Source: Nymphalis io (taxonomy: Eukaryota; Arthropoda; Insecta; Lepidoptera; Nymphalidae). Taken from it: 64,000 nt of DNA. The notes beneath the pieces are model-generated. The model saw only the letters and a list, made by a program, of their open reading frames with translations, did no database searches and was not told the origin of the DNA. Of this stretch, positions 49,381-62,400 are shown one piece after another (within the stretch, counting starts at the first letter, position 1; each line of letters opens with the position of its first letter). Position numbers and translations under genes: made by a program. The stretch is from the NCBI RefSeq assembly GCF_905147045.1, contig NC_065910.1, forward strand, positions 620,001-684,000. The letters run 5' to 3'.

Positions 49381-50004
49381 TCTAGAAATATTTGTAGTGC
49401 ATAATAAAGCAGAACTAGCAAATCGCTTGAAATATGTGAATTTAAAGTTTTTTGTATGCTGGGTAGACACTCTTTCTTCGATTGGAATAGGTTATATACT
49501 GTGTATATCATGCTACGACCCTCGAAGGTGAAACGTTAAAGCTTAACGCCGGTGACACTGCACGGACCAGCTAGTGTTAAATAATATATATATATATATT
49601 ATTGAGAGTAATAAAGTCCCACAATCAATAAAAAATAACAATTTATACTACCCTCTTTTATTATGGTTTAAAAACCAATCTGCAATTCAATTACGCTTCA
49701 AAATATTTTATTAGCTTTTTATCTCTAATCTCGAGCGGCGCCCGGTCGCGTGGCTAGTGCTAATATTGTAATGAATATGTGTTATATCGGTGGGAGAGGA
49801 GATTAAGTACCTACGTATCTGTAACTAGCAAGCCATCCTATATTTGTTGATACTATTTTAATATTGTTTGAGAAGTGTTGCACAACAAATGTTACAACAA
49901 ACAACGCCACAAGTTTACTGTGATTAGCGTCTAGATACCTCGGTCATAACTAATACATATATTACAATATATACAATATATGTATAATGTAAAAGAAGTA
50001 GTAG

Positions 50005-50495
50005 ACTAGCGCTTGACTGTTATCACACCTGATGGAAAGTGAGATACAGTCTAAGGTGGAGCGCGCTTGCCTAGAAGATGCCTATTCACTCTTGACTTGA
50101 AGGTACCCACTTGGGTAGTACCTAAATAGGTACCACCCACTCATCAAATATTCGACCGCAAACAAAACGGCAGTATTTGGTATTGTTGTGTTCCGGTTTG
50201 AAGGGTGAGTGAGCCAGTGTAATTACAGGCACAAGGGACATAAAATTTTAGTTCCCAAGGTTGGTGGCGCATTGGTGATGTAAGCGATGATTAACTTTTC
50301 TTACAATGCCAATGTCTAAGGGCGTTGGTGACCTCTTACCATCAGGTGGCCCATATGCTCGTCCGCCCTCCTATTCTATAAAAAAAAACAGATTGTAGGT
50401 GGTGGGAAAAACGGAGGTCGGGAGGGTATTTCAGACTTTGGCGGTACGTATCAGAAACGAGGAAGCAAATCGTTTCGTACGTGTCTTAAATAGAT
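50005..50495 (+). repeat. Family E repeat split by a nested family D insertion
   Basis: Family E (CTTGACTGTTATCACACCTG to CTTGACTTGAAGGTACCC, 50005-50108) is interrupted by a 5'-truncated family D copy with A tail (about 50112-50391). It resumes at ATTGTAGGTGGTGGG and runs to CGTTTCGTACGTGTC. The intact copy at 23528-23760 gives the uninterrupted junction. Confidence 0.75.
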
Positions 50496-50499
50496 CAAC

Positions 50500-53446
50500 T
50501 ACGATTGGGTGCAGATCTTTTCGTACGGGTGCAGAATTATAAATGTAGATAAGGTTTTAGGGTTAATGATACAGACCTTTATAATTCTACTCGTGCGAAG
50601 TCGGGAGTGGTAGCTTGTCACTAATAAAACCCGCCTAAAATACGAAAGATCTACATAAATACGTCGACCAATATTTGAGATTAGAGTTATAATGTCAATA
50701 TGATAAAAAATACAACAACGAGCCACCGCCGCACGCATCGCAAACGTGTGAAAAAGATTTATAAATGACTTCCGATCCACCATACATTATGGGATTTAAG
50801 TCAATAAGGGTGAAAATGTTGGGGTTGCAACCAGTCATGAATGAAAGAAGGGATTATTGACAAATGACCTGCCTGAGAGTGTGAGATAAAGTTGTAAAAA
50901 AATATTTTGTTAATATTTATTTTCATTGTTTTAACTTAGCACTTGTAATAAATACTTTTTGGTTATTTGCTATTTTGTAAATTACTAGCTTTCACCTGCG
51001 TATTAGGGACCCATCCCTATATCCCTATATACCTGACACCTGATCAACCCCCAGGCTGATCAGGTGTCAGGTATAGCCTACGTTCATCCTTCAGATTCCA
51101 ACTTGCTTCATACCAAATTTTATTACAAACGGTTCAGTGGTTTAGTAGTTTAGGTTTAGTTTAGTTTAAAACTGTGTGTGGATTTTGAATAAACTGTATT
51201 TATTCAAGCTTTTATTTAACCTGCGTACTTATGTTTGTTGGTTTGTTCAGGTTAAATCTTTCAAGGTGAATCAGAATTACTACTTCTTATTCTTCAAAGT
51301 TTTCTTATTTCTTATTCTACAAGATTTTTTTCACGTTGGTTCAGTTCGGATAACAATTGAAGAACCTAATCGGTTAACATCACAGACACAATATGTTGTA
51401 AAAGTTAAATTTGAACTCATTAAAAAAATAGCACATATTATATTAAAGAAATATATATAATCGATATAATATTAAAAAAGAACAACATGTTAAGTGCTTG
51501 TAATAAACAAATATGTTCCCGCAATCATCTATAAGCTTCTAGTACAAATTGTATTAACTAAATCCCTGTATCAAGACCCGTCAGCACATTATTGATTGTT
51601 CTTATCAGTGGCGCACACTTGCCCCTCCATGCCCCCGAGGGAGGTGAAGGCAAACTGTTAGGTATTCCGTTATTGTTACCGAAAAAGGTCGTATGTTAAA
51701 TAAAACGTAACAAGCAAAACCCGGTTGTCGTTGTTTGTCTGTATTTATATCAATTTTCATGGGGATCGGTTGAATGGTACCTATACAAATTTAGTTGATG
51801 TCACGCTACCGAACTGTGAGTTAAAATACAATATATTGCATAGAAACTTTTTCCAGGGCAACATATATAATAAAGAAAACATATAATTTGTAATAATAAA
51901 TTTTAAAATTATTATAATTTACTTTATATTTCGAAACAATAATCATTTATATCTACTGGAATTGAAAACTCATTTTGTTAATCGACTTATGAACGAACTT
52001 AGGATTTTATTGTCTGCGGAGAGAGGATAGGTATTTTCGGCACGAATATAACATTTACAAAATGTTATATTTTTAATGTTACTCATTAATTAATAATAAA
52101 AAAATAGAAAGGAGTTTTATGACACAAATTTGTGTATGTGTAACTACGTGTTTTTATTCTTTATAACATTATTTATTTTTATAAAATTTACTTTACGGCA
52201 TATATTTATTAGTTTCTTACGTTTTAATACAAAATAGTTTATTCTACTCTATAAATAATTATTTAACTTTTTTTCTCTTATAAAATTACTTATATATAAT
52301 AACCACATACAGCCGATAAATATATTCTCCGTTTGGGGTTTATTTCACCACTATGCTCCAAGGCGCCCCACCCGCTGTCACACCAATGATTTACATGGTA
52401 TGACATATATTGATTGACTGCCAAACACATGCAGATTTTTTTCACGTACCTCATGTTTACTACACCTCGTGGATTTACTGGCCTACTTGGAATTGAATCT
52501 TTATCTTCGGTTAACACTCCGTTCTATCCACTGAGTTATTTCGGCTCGTACCAAAAATCTGCAGTGAGTTTTATTTTAAAACACTTTGATATCGTTCTAT
52601 ATCCTGATTTTACAGCTTTAAAAAGTTGCTTGAAAGGAAGAATAACTTTTAGATCCATAATTTTTCGGCTCTCAGTTAAGAGATTAATTAGGAACTTTAA
52701 AACTTTTAATATCTGTGAAATGAGGGCTTAAAGGGCTCCATGGAAACATGGAACTTTAAGCCTTGAAGTGCTTAATTCTCTTTTATTTATTTAAGGTAAA
52801 GCAGGTTAATGGGCCGGTTGATGGTAAGTGGTTTCTTTGGTTCATATGTACAGGTACTAGGAACTAATGTTTTTGGTTTACTAGAAAATAATATTTACGT
52901 CGAGCTCGATGATGGCAACAGACCTGATGGACGGAGACTGATTCTTTGATATCATGCGACGCTAATTTCGGTTACAAATCTGTCAATTGATTTCAAGGTT
53001 AAAGGCTGGTGCCGCAGTGCAAAATTTTGCAGCAACAAACGGCGAAAATATTTTTCTCTATTTCCTAATTAAATCTTTTTGTCGTTGTCTGTTAATACCA
53101 TTGAGCCTTAGCAATTCTTCAAAAACATTGTTAAAAGATATAAAACCTCTGTTATTGGGGATGTACACTGGTGACATGGTTGGTTCATTTTACGTTCATA
53201 TCAATTCAATCCTGATTGATTCAAATATATAATTTTAGTCACAATGTTGCGCGATCATACACGTAACTTATCTTTTTACCCGCCATTAAATCGTCTGACT
53301 CCTTAAACTTAGAAAATGAATAAATTAATAAATAAATACAGTAAATAATTAATAACATTTTTATTCAATATAACAAAAAGTATTATGCACGATCAAAATT
53401 ACAAAACACTTACAATATACATTTTTTCACAATATCCTACCGCCAT
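50500..53446. other. Intergenic, nothing coding
   Basis: This is AT-rich sequence with a perfect hairpin at 51028-51075 and faint SINE pieces near 52340 and 52800. Open frames up to 105 codons (for example 52414-52731) have no domain, codon or splice support. Confidence 0.5.
51028..51075. repeat. Perfect inverted repeat, 19-bp arms, 10-bp loop
   Basis: The arm TATACCTGACACCTGATCA (51028-51046) is exactly repeated inverted at 51057-51075. The loop is ACCCCCAGGC. Confidence 0.8.
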
Positions 53447-53452
53447 TTTATT
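53447..53452 (-). terminator. Polyadenylation signal of JHEH-B
   Basis: AATAAA on the minus strand lies 34 bp beyond the stop codon at 53486-53488. Confidence 0.55.
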
Positions 53453-53485
53453 CATCATATTAAAAAACTATGTTATAGGTATATA

Positions 53486-56400
53486 TTACAATTCAGTCTT
53501 AGTTTTATGAAACTCTCTGAACCGCTTAACCGCTTTGTAGACATCGTCAGCGAAAACTTTCGGCATTTCGAATGCGATGAAGTGTCCGCCCTCATCCAGA
53601 ACTGTAACTCCTAGAAGGTTGGAGTATTTATGCCGGAGGATGTTAGGTGGTTGGTAGACCAGCTCATTTTTGGTTTGTAGAGCCCAGGTTGGTACTGATG
53701 AAGAAATTCTAAAAAAGAAGTTTAGATTCATTATTTTTTATCCTTTTGTTTGTTACTTAGTGGTAGAGCTTTGTGCAAACTCGTCTCTGTAGGTACCACC
53801 CACTCATTTATATTCTGCCGCAAAACAACAGTACTTAGTCTTATTGTGTACCGGTTTAAAGAGTGTTTGAGCCAGGCACGAGATACATAAGGATTAATAT
53901 TTCTTACGTCGCCAATGTCAATGGGTGGTGATGACCACTTACCAACAGGTGTCCCATTGGTCCGCCGGCCTTTATATTTTATAAAAATAATCCGAATAAG
54001 GCTATGCTTAAAAACATTTGCTTAAAACGAATAGACCTCTGGGATTATTCTGATCATTAGTTAAATTATTTTTTAAATTGTGTTTGTAATAAATTGTTCA
54101 TACCTGTCTATACCCAGGGCTCGATTCTTGTTGCTCACGTTTTCAGCGTAAAGTCTCATCGAGGTGGTTATGGAGTTGCTTGCCCAGTAGACCATGAGGT
54201 TGTCAATGAGCTGATCCTTGCTGAAACGGAACGTCAATCCTCCACTGGTTAATTTACGGTGTTCGAAGTGAGTCCAAGATGAGAATTTCTCCAAGATATA
54301 CGATAGAAGACCAGCAGGAGAATCCGATAGCGCCACTCCTGGAAGTTTAAAAGGTTTTAATGATGAACAATTGTAAATTAATTGAAATTTTAAAATAGCA
54401 AAATTAAATTATTATTATTTATATCGTGCATTAAAATCATAATAAATAAGAATATTGAATGTAACGTTTTACTAATCAATGTTAACTTGTCTTAAATGAA
54501 ATTTAAACATATTAATTGCATCAGCGATAGGTGATAGAACGATTCATTTCGCTTATACAGTGTAGACTGGTAGGTAATCTCGCAATTTACAATAAAAAAA
54601 AATATTATTTTAAATTGCTTTTGACGTACTTACCCACAGTGTCAGGTTTTGTGGCTTGTAAGTGCATGTATCCAGATTCCTCCATTAAATACGAGAAGTA
54701 TTTCCATAAAGGATACATTCTATCGGCCAGATGTGATTCAACAATAAGTGATGGGAAGAAAGCACCAATTATGGTTTTTAAAGTTGAACAGCCGCTCTGT
54801 AAACAATTTTACAAGGTTAATAAGACATACAAAACAAAACATGTAGACGGACTGGCAACCCCACCAAAGGTCCACCTGATCAAGTGGTCACCGGCAGCTA
54901 TAGATATTTGAAAGAAATGCTACACATCCCTAACATCACTAATGCGTCACCAACCCTGGGAACTTTGTCCCTGTGTCTTTCGTTACACTAATTCACTCAT
55001 CACTTACCCTTCAATCAAATAAACTAATGGAATACAATTATACTAAAAATTGTTTTTTTTTGGTGGTAGAATATATGATGAGTTGGGTGGTACCCAGACA
55101 GGCTTGCTCAAAGCCTTACCGTCAAAGTAATTTATAGGCCGGTTCAAATAATGAAATATTTTGATTAATTTGTCTAACCCCAAACAGAAGGTTCTGGTGA
55201 ACTTAAAACTACGCCCAAAAAAGGTTGTATTTTTTTAATACCTTATTAGTTACCTCAAGGAATTACCTCAAAAGTCCCTAGCATATGGTGAGCATATGCA
55301 AGATACATAAGGGTTGTAAGCAGGTGTGCAAAATGCAAGTAGTTTGGTTTTACGCAATTAAGTATTGAATTAAAGTTGTTAAAAGCAAACTGTTGTGTTT
55401 TTATAAACTTATAATTTATATTGTTATTCGACATGAGGAACAACTTTTATAAACAGATTAAACATAATATAAGAAAACAGATAAAAAATATCTCACTATG
55501 CATAAAAACACGTTTATATAATAATATCTTGGGACATTTTTCACACACGGCCATCTCATCCCAAATTAAGCTTGTACAATGGAAACCAGACAACTGATAT
55601 ACTACATATACTATTTTTCTTTTGTAAATACATACTTATATAGATAATTACACCCAGACTCAGGACAAACAGACTTATATAACTGTTATGTGGCCCAATT
55701 GATACTGATATATGCATATCTTACTGATATTTTTTAAGATATAAGGTTGCACATGCAAGACGATATGATAGTAATCATATAATTAAAAATAAATAAATTA
55801 AATCCAAACATAATTCAATCAAGTAAACTCTTGCGAGCACTTAATTAATCTTAATTTTACAAAATTTTAAAGCCGAGATGGCCCAGGGGTAAGAACGCGT
55901 GAATCTTAACCGATGATCGTGGGTTCAAACCCGGACAAGCACCACTGAATTTTCATGTGCTTAATTTGTTATTATAATTCATTTCGTACTTGACGATGAA
56001 GGAAACATCGTGAGGAAATCTGCATGTGTCGAATTTCACTGAAATTCTGCCACATGTGTATTCCACCAACCTGCATTGGAGCGGCGTGGTGGTATAAGCT
56101 CCAAACCTTCTCCTCAAAAAGAGGAGAGGAGGCCTTTAGCCCAGCAGTGGGATATTCACAGGCTGTTACTGTGTTACTATACTGTATTAAATCGTTTTGC
56201 TCCGGGCTTGAACCCACGATGATCGGTTAATATTCACGCGTTCTTACCACCAGGCCATCTCGGCTTTAACGATTTAATAATTTACCATAAAATATTAGAG
56301 AAGCAAAAAGTTTAAGAGACTATTAAAAATATATGTTCAAAGCGATATAAAATAGCACAAATACATAATACGAAATAAACTGTATAATAATGTAAAATAA

Positions 56401-59400
56401 TTTATTAAATTTAATTGTATAATAAGTAGCAATAATAAATAAATAAATAATAATAAATACATAAATTTTCACTAACTCATACCATTTTCAGCTGTGCATA
56501 CATAATCCGTGTATTTGCGATAAGACCAGTCTATCGACAATAATGCAAGGTTTTCACAAATACCCTCTTCGAAATTGTATTTTTCTTTCATTTTTAATAA
56601 TATTCTTTATAAATGTTGCCACCACGCGGCACCAACCCGCATTGGAGCAGCGTGGTGGAATAAGCTCCAAACCTTCTCCTCAAAAAGGGAGAGGAGGCCT
56701 TAGCCCAGCAGTGGGACATTCACAGGCTGTTACTTACAAAATTAAATTGAATTTTAAGAACATACTGTACTCGTAGATTCTATCTACCAACTAGGAACTA
56801 AAAACCAACAAGGAATTCAGCAGGTACTCTTTTGCACTAATTAAATAACATGGTATGTTAATTACTATTTATCTTGCGTAAGTATCAAGTAATAGTCATT
56901 CCATGTTATTTTAATTATCTACTTTTAACAGAGTTTTTTATAAATGTTCTTTAACGTGAGATTTAAATTTCTTAAATGGTAAAGCTGAAATACTTTCTGA
57001 CCTGTACAATTAGCATGTTTGAGTGCATTCCTAATATGTCATTCTGAAACATTGTTGCCATCTCGCTGGCGATGACTGCGCCCCAGTCGCCTCCCTGGAC
57101 GTAAAACTTTTTGTGTCCGAGTCTGTTCATCAGGTTCTTGAAAATCACCCCGATTTGTGCAGAACCGAGACCTGGACGAACAGCAGCCTAGAAATATTAC
57201 CCTTTATTTAATAAATATAAATAAACAAAATCTTTATCTGTAATTAAAAGGGACACGGAGAAAAACTCAAAATTAGAAAATACAGAAATTTTTTTAAAAT
57301 GTATTTAATGTGTGACACAAAACACCTAAAAGGGCATTGTTCAGCGTAATGCTGATAGTTATTAAATTATCTTATAAAATTGATATTGAGGATGTAAAAG
57401 AGCTAGTTTAATAAGTAAGCTAGGAAGCCTAAGCGACCTAGTTGTGGTCTTAAACGAAGATTGTGTTTCAAGTCCGAGAATGCAGTACTGAGTTTTATGG
57501 ACTCCATTTCTATATATAATTACACAAATAAATCTAATTTGTCTGAATGGATCGGCGGGGTTAAAAAAGTTCCAAGCATTCTTTTCAAAAGACCTTTGCC
57601 CAGCAGTAAGTAATGCTGTTAAAATATGGGGACGAAGTAAATCAGTAATAAATATTTACTCGTAAATATATTGCTTTACAAAAATAAATAAAAAAACTGT
57701 ATTTTTGACTCTTAATATTTATCACTATATACATATATTTCCGTTAAACATTTTTTAGACAGGTACTTACATCGGAAAACCCATAACCAGGCAAGCTTGG
57801 AACAATTACTTCAAAGACGAAATCGTTTTCCGAAATTGGCTTTGTTAAAAGAGGTATGGCCTCGTAGAATTCTCGCACGGAACCCGGCCAGCCGTGCATA
57901 ATAAGTACAGGAACCACCGTGACACCTGGTGGAACCTAAAAGTTAAAATGACATTATATAGACAGCATACATTTTATTTGCTTATTAATATAATCATAAT
58001 ATAATATATGGAACGGAGCTCATGGTTATGGTTAGTGGTTCAGGCTCCTCTTGGCTCTTCGAATCACAGCCTTACATCTACCAGAGTGCCACAGGCCAAG
58101 CTGCCGCCACTAGCGGTATGCAAACGTCGCGTTTGGCACTATAAGTCGGCGGATTGGGACGGTATGCGCGATTACTATGCGTCGGTCCCTTGGAAGGAAC
58201 GTTGCTTCGGTGGGAATGATCCGACAGCTAGTGCCGCTGCTGTTGCTGACGAGATCATGTTGGGAATGGAATACTACATTCCTAGCTCAGATCTCGTCAG
58301 TAGTAGTACGCGTAACCGTTGGTTCACTCGTGAATGTGCCGATGCTGTATCATCTAAGCAGGCGGCATATCGCGCGTGGATCAACGGCTGCATTTGCGGG
58401 TCATCTAACATTGACTCACTGAAAGCAAACTATAATAAAAATTCCAAGTCCTGTAGAAAGGCATACACGAGAGCGGATGCACAGCGCATTGTACAGATTG
58501 GTCATGACCTTGTTTCGCATCCTAGGGGCTCCCGTAGCTTCTGGCGTCTGACCAAGTCTGTGCAAAACAATTTCTGCCAACCTTCGCTGCCACCGCTCAG
58601 AAATCCGGACAGATCGCTAGCTCACAGTCCGCAAGAGCAAGCTGATCTCTTGGCTAAACTCTTTGCCGACAATTCCGTCGTCGATAATTGTAATGCGTTG
58701 CCACCTACAATACCTTCATATGGCCATACGATGCCTGATATTAAAATCAGGCAACGTGATGTGCGTGCGGAGCTGCAATCACTCGATGTACGGAAAGCCA
58801 GCGGTCCCGATGGAATACCAGCCATAGTGCTGAAGAAGTGCGCAGCGGAGCTGTCTCCTGTGTTAACGCGCCTGTTCCTTTCTTTCTCTTCGGGATGTGT
58901 GCCGGAGGCTTGGAGAAGAGCTAATGTGCAAGCGGTTCCCAAAAAAGGTGATCGGTCTGACCCGGCAAATTATCGGCCAATACCTATCACCTCAGTACTT
59001 TGTAAGGTGATGGAACTGATCCATTACCTAGAAGATCACTGTTTAATTAATGATCGTCAGTACGGGTTTCGACCAAAACGGTCCACAGGTGATCTTCTAG
59101 CGTACGTAACACACCTCTGGGGTGAAGCTATCGACAAGCATGGAGAATCGTTCGCTGTCAGCCTCGATATCTCCAAGGCTTTCGACAGGGTCTGGCACAG
59201 AAGTCTTCTCTCCAAGCTGCCGGCATATGGTCTGCCTGCTCAGCTATGCACCTGGATTGCCAGCTTCCTACACAAGCGTAGCCTTCGTGTTTTAGTAGAT
59301 GGTTGCGCTTCACAATTCTATGTAGTGAATGCTGGGGTCCCCCAGGGATCTGTGCTATCTCCCACACTCTTTCTTTTGCATATCAATGATATGCTCTCTC

Positions 59401-62400
59401 TTGGGAACATACATTGCTATGCAGACGATAGTACAGTGCATGGTGGATACCACGGACGCGCAGTGGCTGGGCGAGCGGAAATTGAGGAGAGTCGGAAGGA
59501 TCTTGTCATTGAACTCGATAGCACGTTAGAGCTCATCGCCAAATGGGGCTCTTGGCATTGAACTCAACAAGATTATCATCAGGTATGCGCTCTCACGGTG
59601 AAAAAGTCAACATTTTCCCCTCTTCCCTCCCTCTGTGGTACTCCGCTGGTGATGCAAAGCAAAATCGTCATGCTGGGGATTGACGTTCGCTGCGACCTTA
59701 GTCCATGGGATTACATCGAGGCTTTTATAAAAACAGCTTCACGGAAACTCGGAGTTCTGAACAAGGTGCGGCGCTTTTTCACGCCACAACAACTGTGCCT
59801 ACTGTACAAAACACAGGTACGGTCTTGCGTGGAATATTGCTCGCACCTTTGGGATGGCTCCGCTAAGTACCTACTTGAGGCCTTGGACCGGTTGCAGCGA
59901 CGTGCCGTACGCATTATTGGCGACGTAAAGGTTACAAACACCCTTGAACCTTTACAATTGCGTCGTGAGATAGCAGCACTGAGCGCTTTCTATCGACTGT
60001 ATCAAGGCGAGTGCTCTGAGGAATTATTCTCTCTAATTTCTGCTTCCCCCTTCCTTCTTAAGTCCACGCGAGCTGGTTCTCGATGTCACCGCCTAACTGT
60101 GACATCAATTCCATCGCGAACAAAGAAATTTGGCAACTCCTTTCTTTGTCGCACTTCCAAAAAATGGAATTCTTTACCAGCTCACGTGTTCCCCTCCTCT
60201 TACAACCCGGGTTCCTTCAAACGAGGCGTGAAGAGGCATCTTGCGGGCCGGCAAGGCGAAGGCGGCTAGTGCAGAACGTTTTTCCCGTCTGTACTGGCCG
60301 TCGTCGCGTTTGGACTCTACTACCACTTACCATCAGGTGGAGTAGAGTCATTTGCCCTCCCGGCGAATATTAAAAAAAAAAAAAAATTGCTTAAGATTTA
60401 AATAACGTATAAGTAAAAAAAGTATAAGTTAGGTATATGTAGCAATTGTAGGTAAGGTATAAGCTTCAACGGATGAAAGTAAATAAGAAACTTTTTATCA
60501 GGAGTCTATAAGGTGATTGAATTATATCTGCTAGATTGAATTTCAATTATGGCGGCAGATCTCAAAGACTAACTATCTGCGAAGGAGATATTATATAGTA
60601 CAAGTGTGTGCGTAAACAAAGGTTGTACTCTTTATTTCCTTACTGTCCTCTATACTCCGATACGATCGTAAAGATGCAGGAACAAGGTCTTTACGTGCTC
60701 TCCGAGGCACGGGGATATAACACTTCAAACTTCGTAACTCCATACTGAATTTCGCAAAATCAGTGACTGACTTATTGGAAGACTTATGGCAACACCTGAA
60801 TATCTACAGTCTTATAATCCACCCAACCATTATATCATCAAAGTCCAAAAACGAGTACTATAGTTATAATCATAATAACAAAGTCCAACAATATAGTTCT
60901 ACTAAATAGCAAATATAACGTATAATTGTATTACAATAGATGAATGTATATATAATGTAATAAAGTATTGTATTTGTTTTTTTAACTTTATTAAATATAA
61001 AAGAATAATTTTGATTAAAATGTCAAAAAATGCGCAGTCTATGGAGAAATATGTAAAATATATTAAAAAATTAAACAAAACAGATAACGATCACATGGCT
61101 CTTATAAAATTGTTATGAATAAGGAACGAATATGGAATCACAGAGTTCAGTGACTACTGCGCTAGTCGGTTAAAGAATAAAGTCAAATATTTCTGTGTGA
61201 AAGCGTCATAGTGTGTGTAAGTGTGAAGACAAATAGCTCCGCCCTCAGTTCGATAATGTGCGCAGACACGAGGATGCAAAGTCGATTTAAACTATTGTTA
61301 AGCATACGAAACATAGCTAAATATGTTAATATATGATTGTTGAAATAGCGTTTTTAAGACATATTCGTTAGTTATTGAAGATTTATTAAAAATTATAGTG
61401 TTAATATTTCTAAGTACACCTGTGTTTGTGCACTATAATATTTGTGCAGTTGGCTACTATCCTTTGCAATAGACTACCTTGACTTAAATCTATTAGAAGA
61501 ACGTCACATTAACTGATTGGTGTATTTATCTGTTCTCAGACAATTTTTATTGCATTAAATGGTTCATCTACTTATAAAGCATATTAAATCAAGTTTTTAT
61601 ATAGCAAAATAACTTACTTGCGGCTTAACTCTTATGAAGTGTATATTAAGACCTTGTATGTTGGTCTTATATTGTGGGAATTTATTGAAGAACTTCTCCC
61701 TATCTGCAAATTTATATTCTTCCAACCAGTATTTAACCCAGGGTTCGATTTCCTTGGAATTGAAACCGTATTCGAATCCGACACCTTCCAGCGGTGGAAC
61801 GAATTGACGTTTGTTTTGTAAGCGATTCCTGAGGTCTTTTATCATCTGAAAATAGAAATTCGGTTTTTAGAAAATACTTTACACTATTCAACTAGACAAA
61901 TCTGTTTTTGAGAAATTAAGGTTAAAGAAGTTAAAAAGTGTGAAGATTGGAGTTGAATTTTAAAAGGATGAAGAAGTTACGTATTATAACTACCTACCTA
62001 ACGGTAGTTACGGTAGTTACTTCTTTTGGGCTATTATTGTTTTATTAATATTGTATCTTAAGAGCAAGAGTGAATACGGACATTTTCTAGAAAAATGCGT
62101 TCCATCCTTAGAATTATCATAGTTGCGGTTAATCGTAAGTCAATAAAAAAAAGAATGGCAGCAAGGATGACATGTATTACTGAGGATATGAGTATAGAGA
62201 AATGAAAGGAAGAGAAAAAGACAGCGTGCCCACACCTTATTAAGGGTTATTACTATTTCTTAGACTGGACTACAAACCTCATCAGTAAATTTAACTTGAA
62301 AAGGTTTGATGCTGGCATCTACTTTTCCCTTCGTGTCCATAGGTCCCCACCACTCGTTGGCGTCTAACTTTGGAGGGGATACCGGCAACAACATTGGTAG

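Larger units (their letters stand above)
58030..60386 (+). mobile_element. 5'-truncated jockey/CR1-group LINE in JHEH-B intron 2
   Basis: It starts within the endonuclease (first homology to 32092 at about 58035) and runs through the RT and C-terminal region to a 3' UTR (60270-60371) and an A tract (60372-60386). A frameshift near 59560-59600 and a short deletion in the RT (around 59013-59030) inactivate it. It is oriented opposite to the host gene. The truncated copy at 6486-6778 belongs to the same family. Confidence 0.85.

Noticed and set aside
54531..54911. 126-codon plus-strand frame
   Set aside because: It overlaps a JHEH-B exon (54634-54796) in antisense and a family D repeat, and has no recognisable domain.
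58622..58942. 106-codon minus-strand frame inside the LINE
   Set aside because: It is opposite to a clear RT frame and is a shadow.
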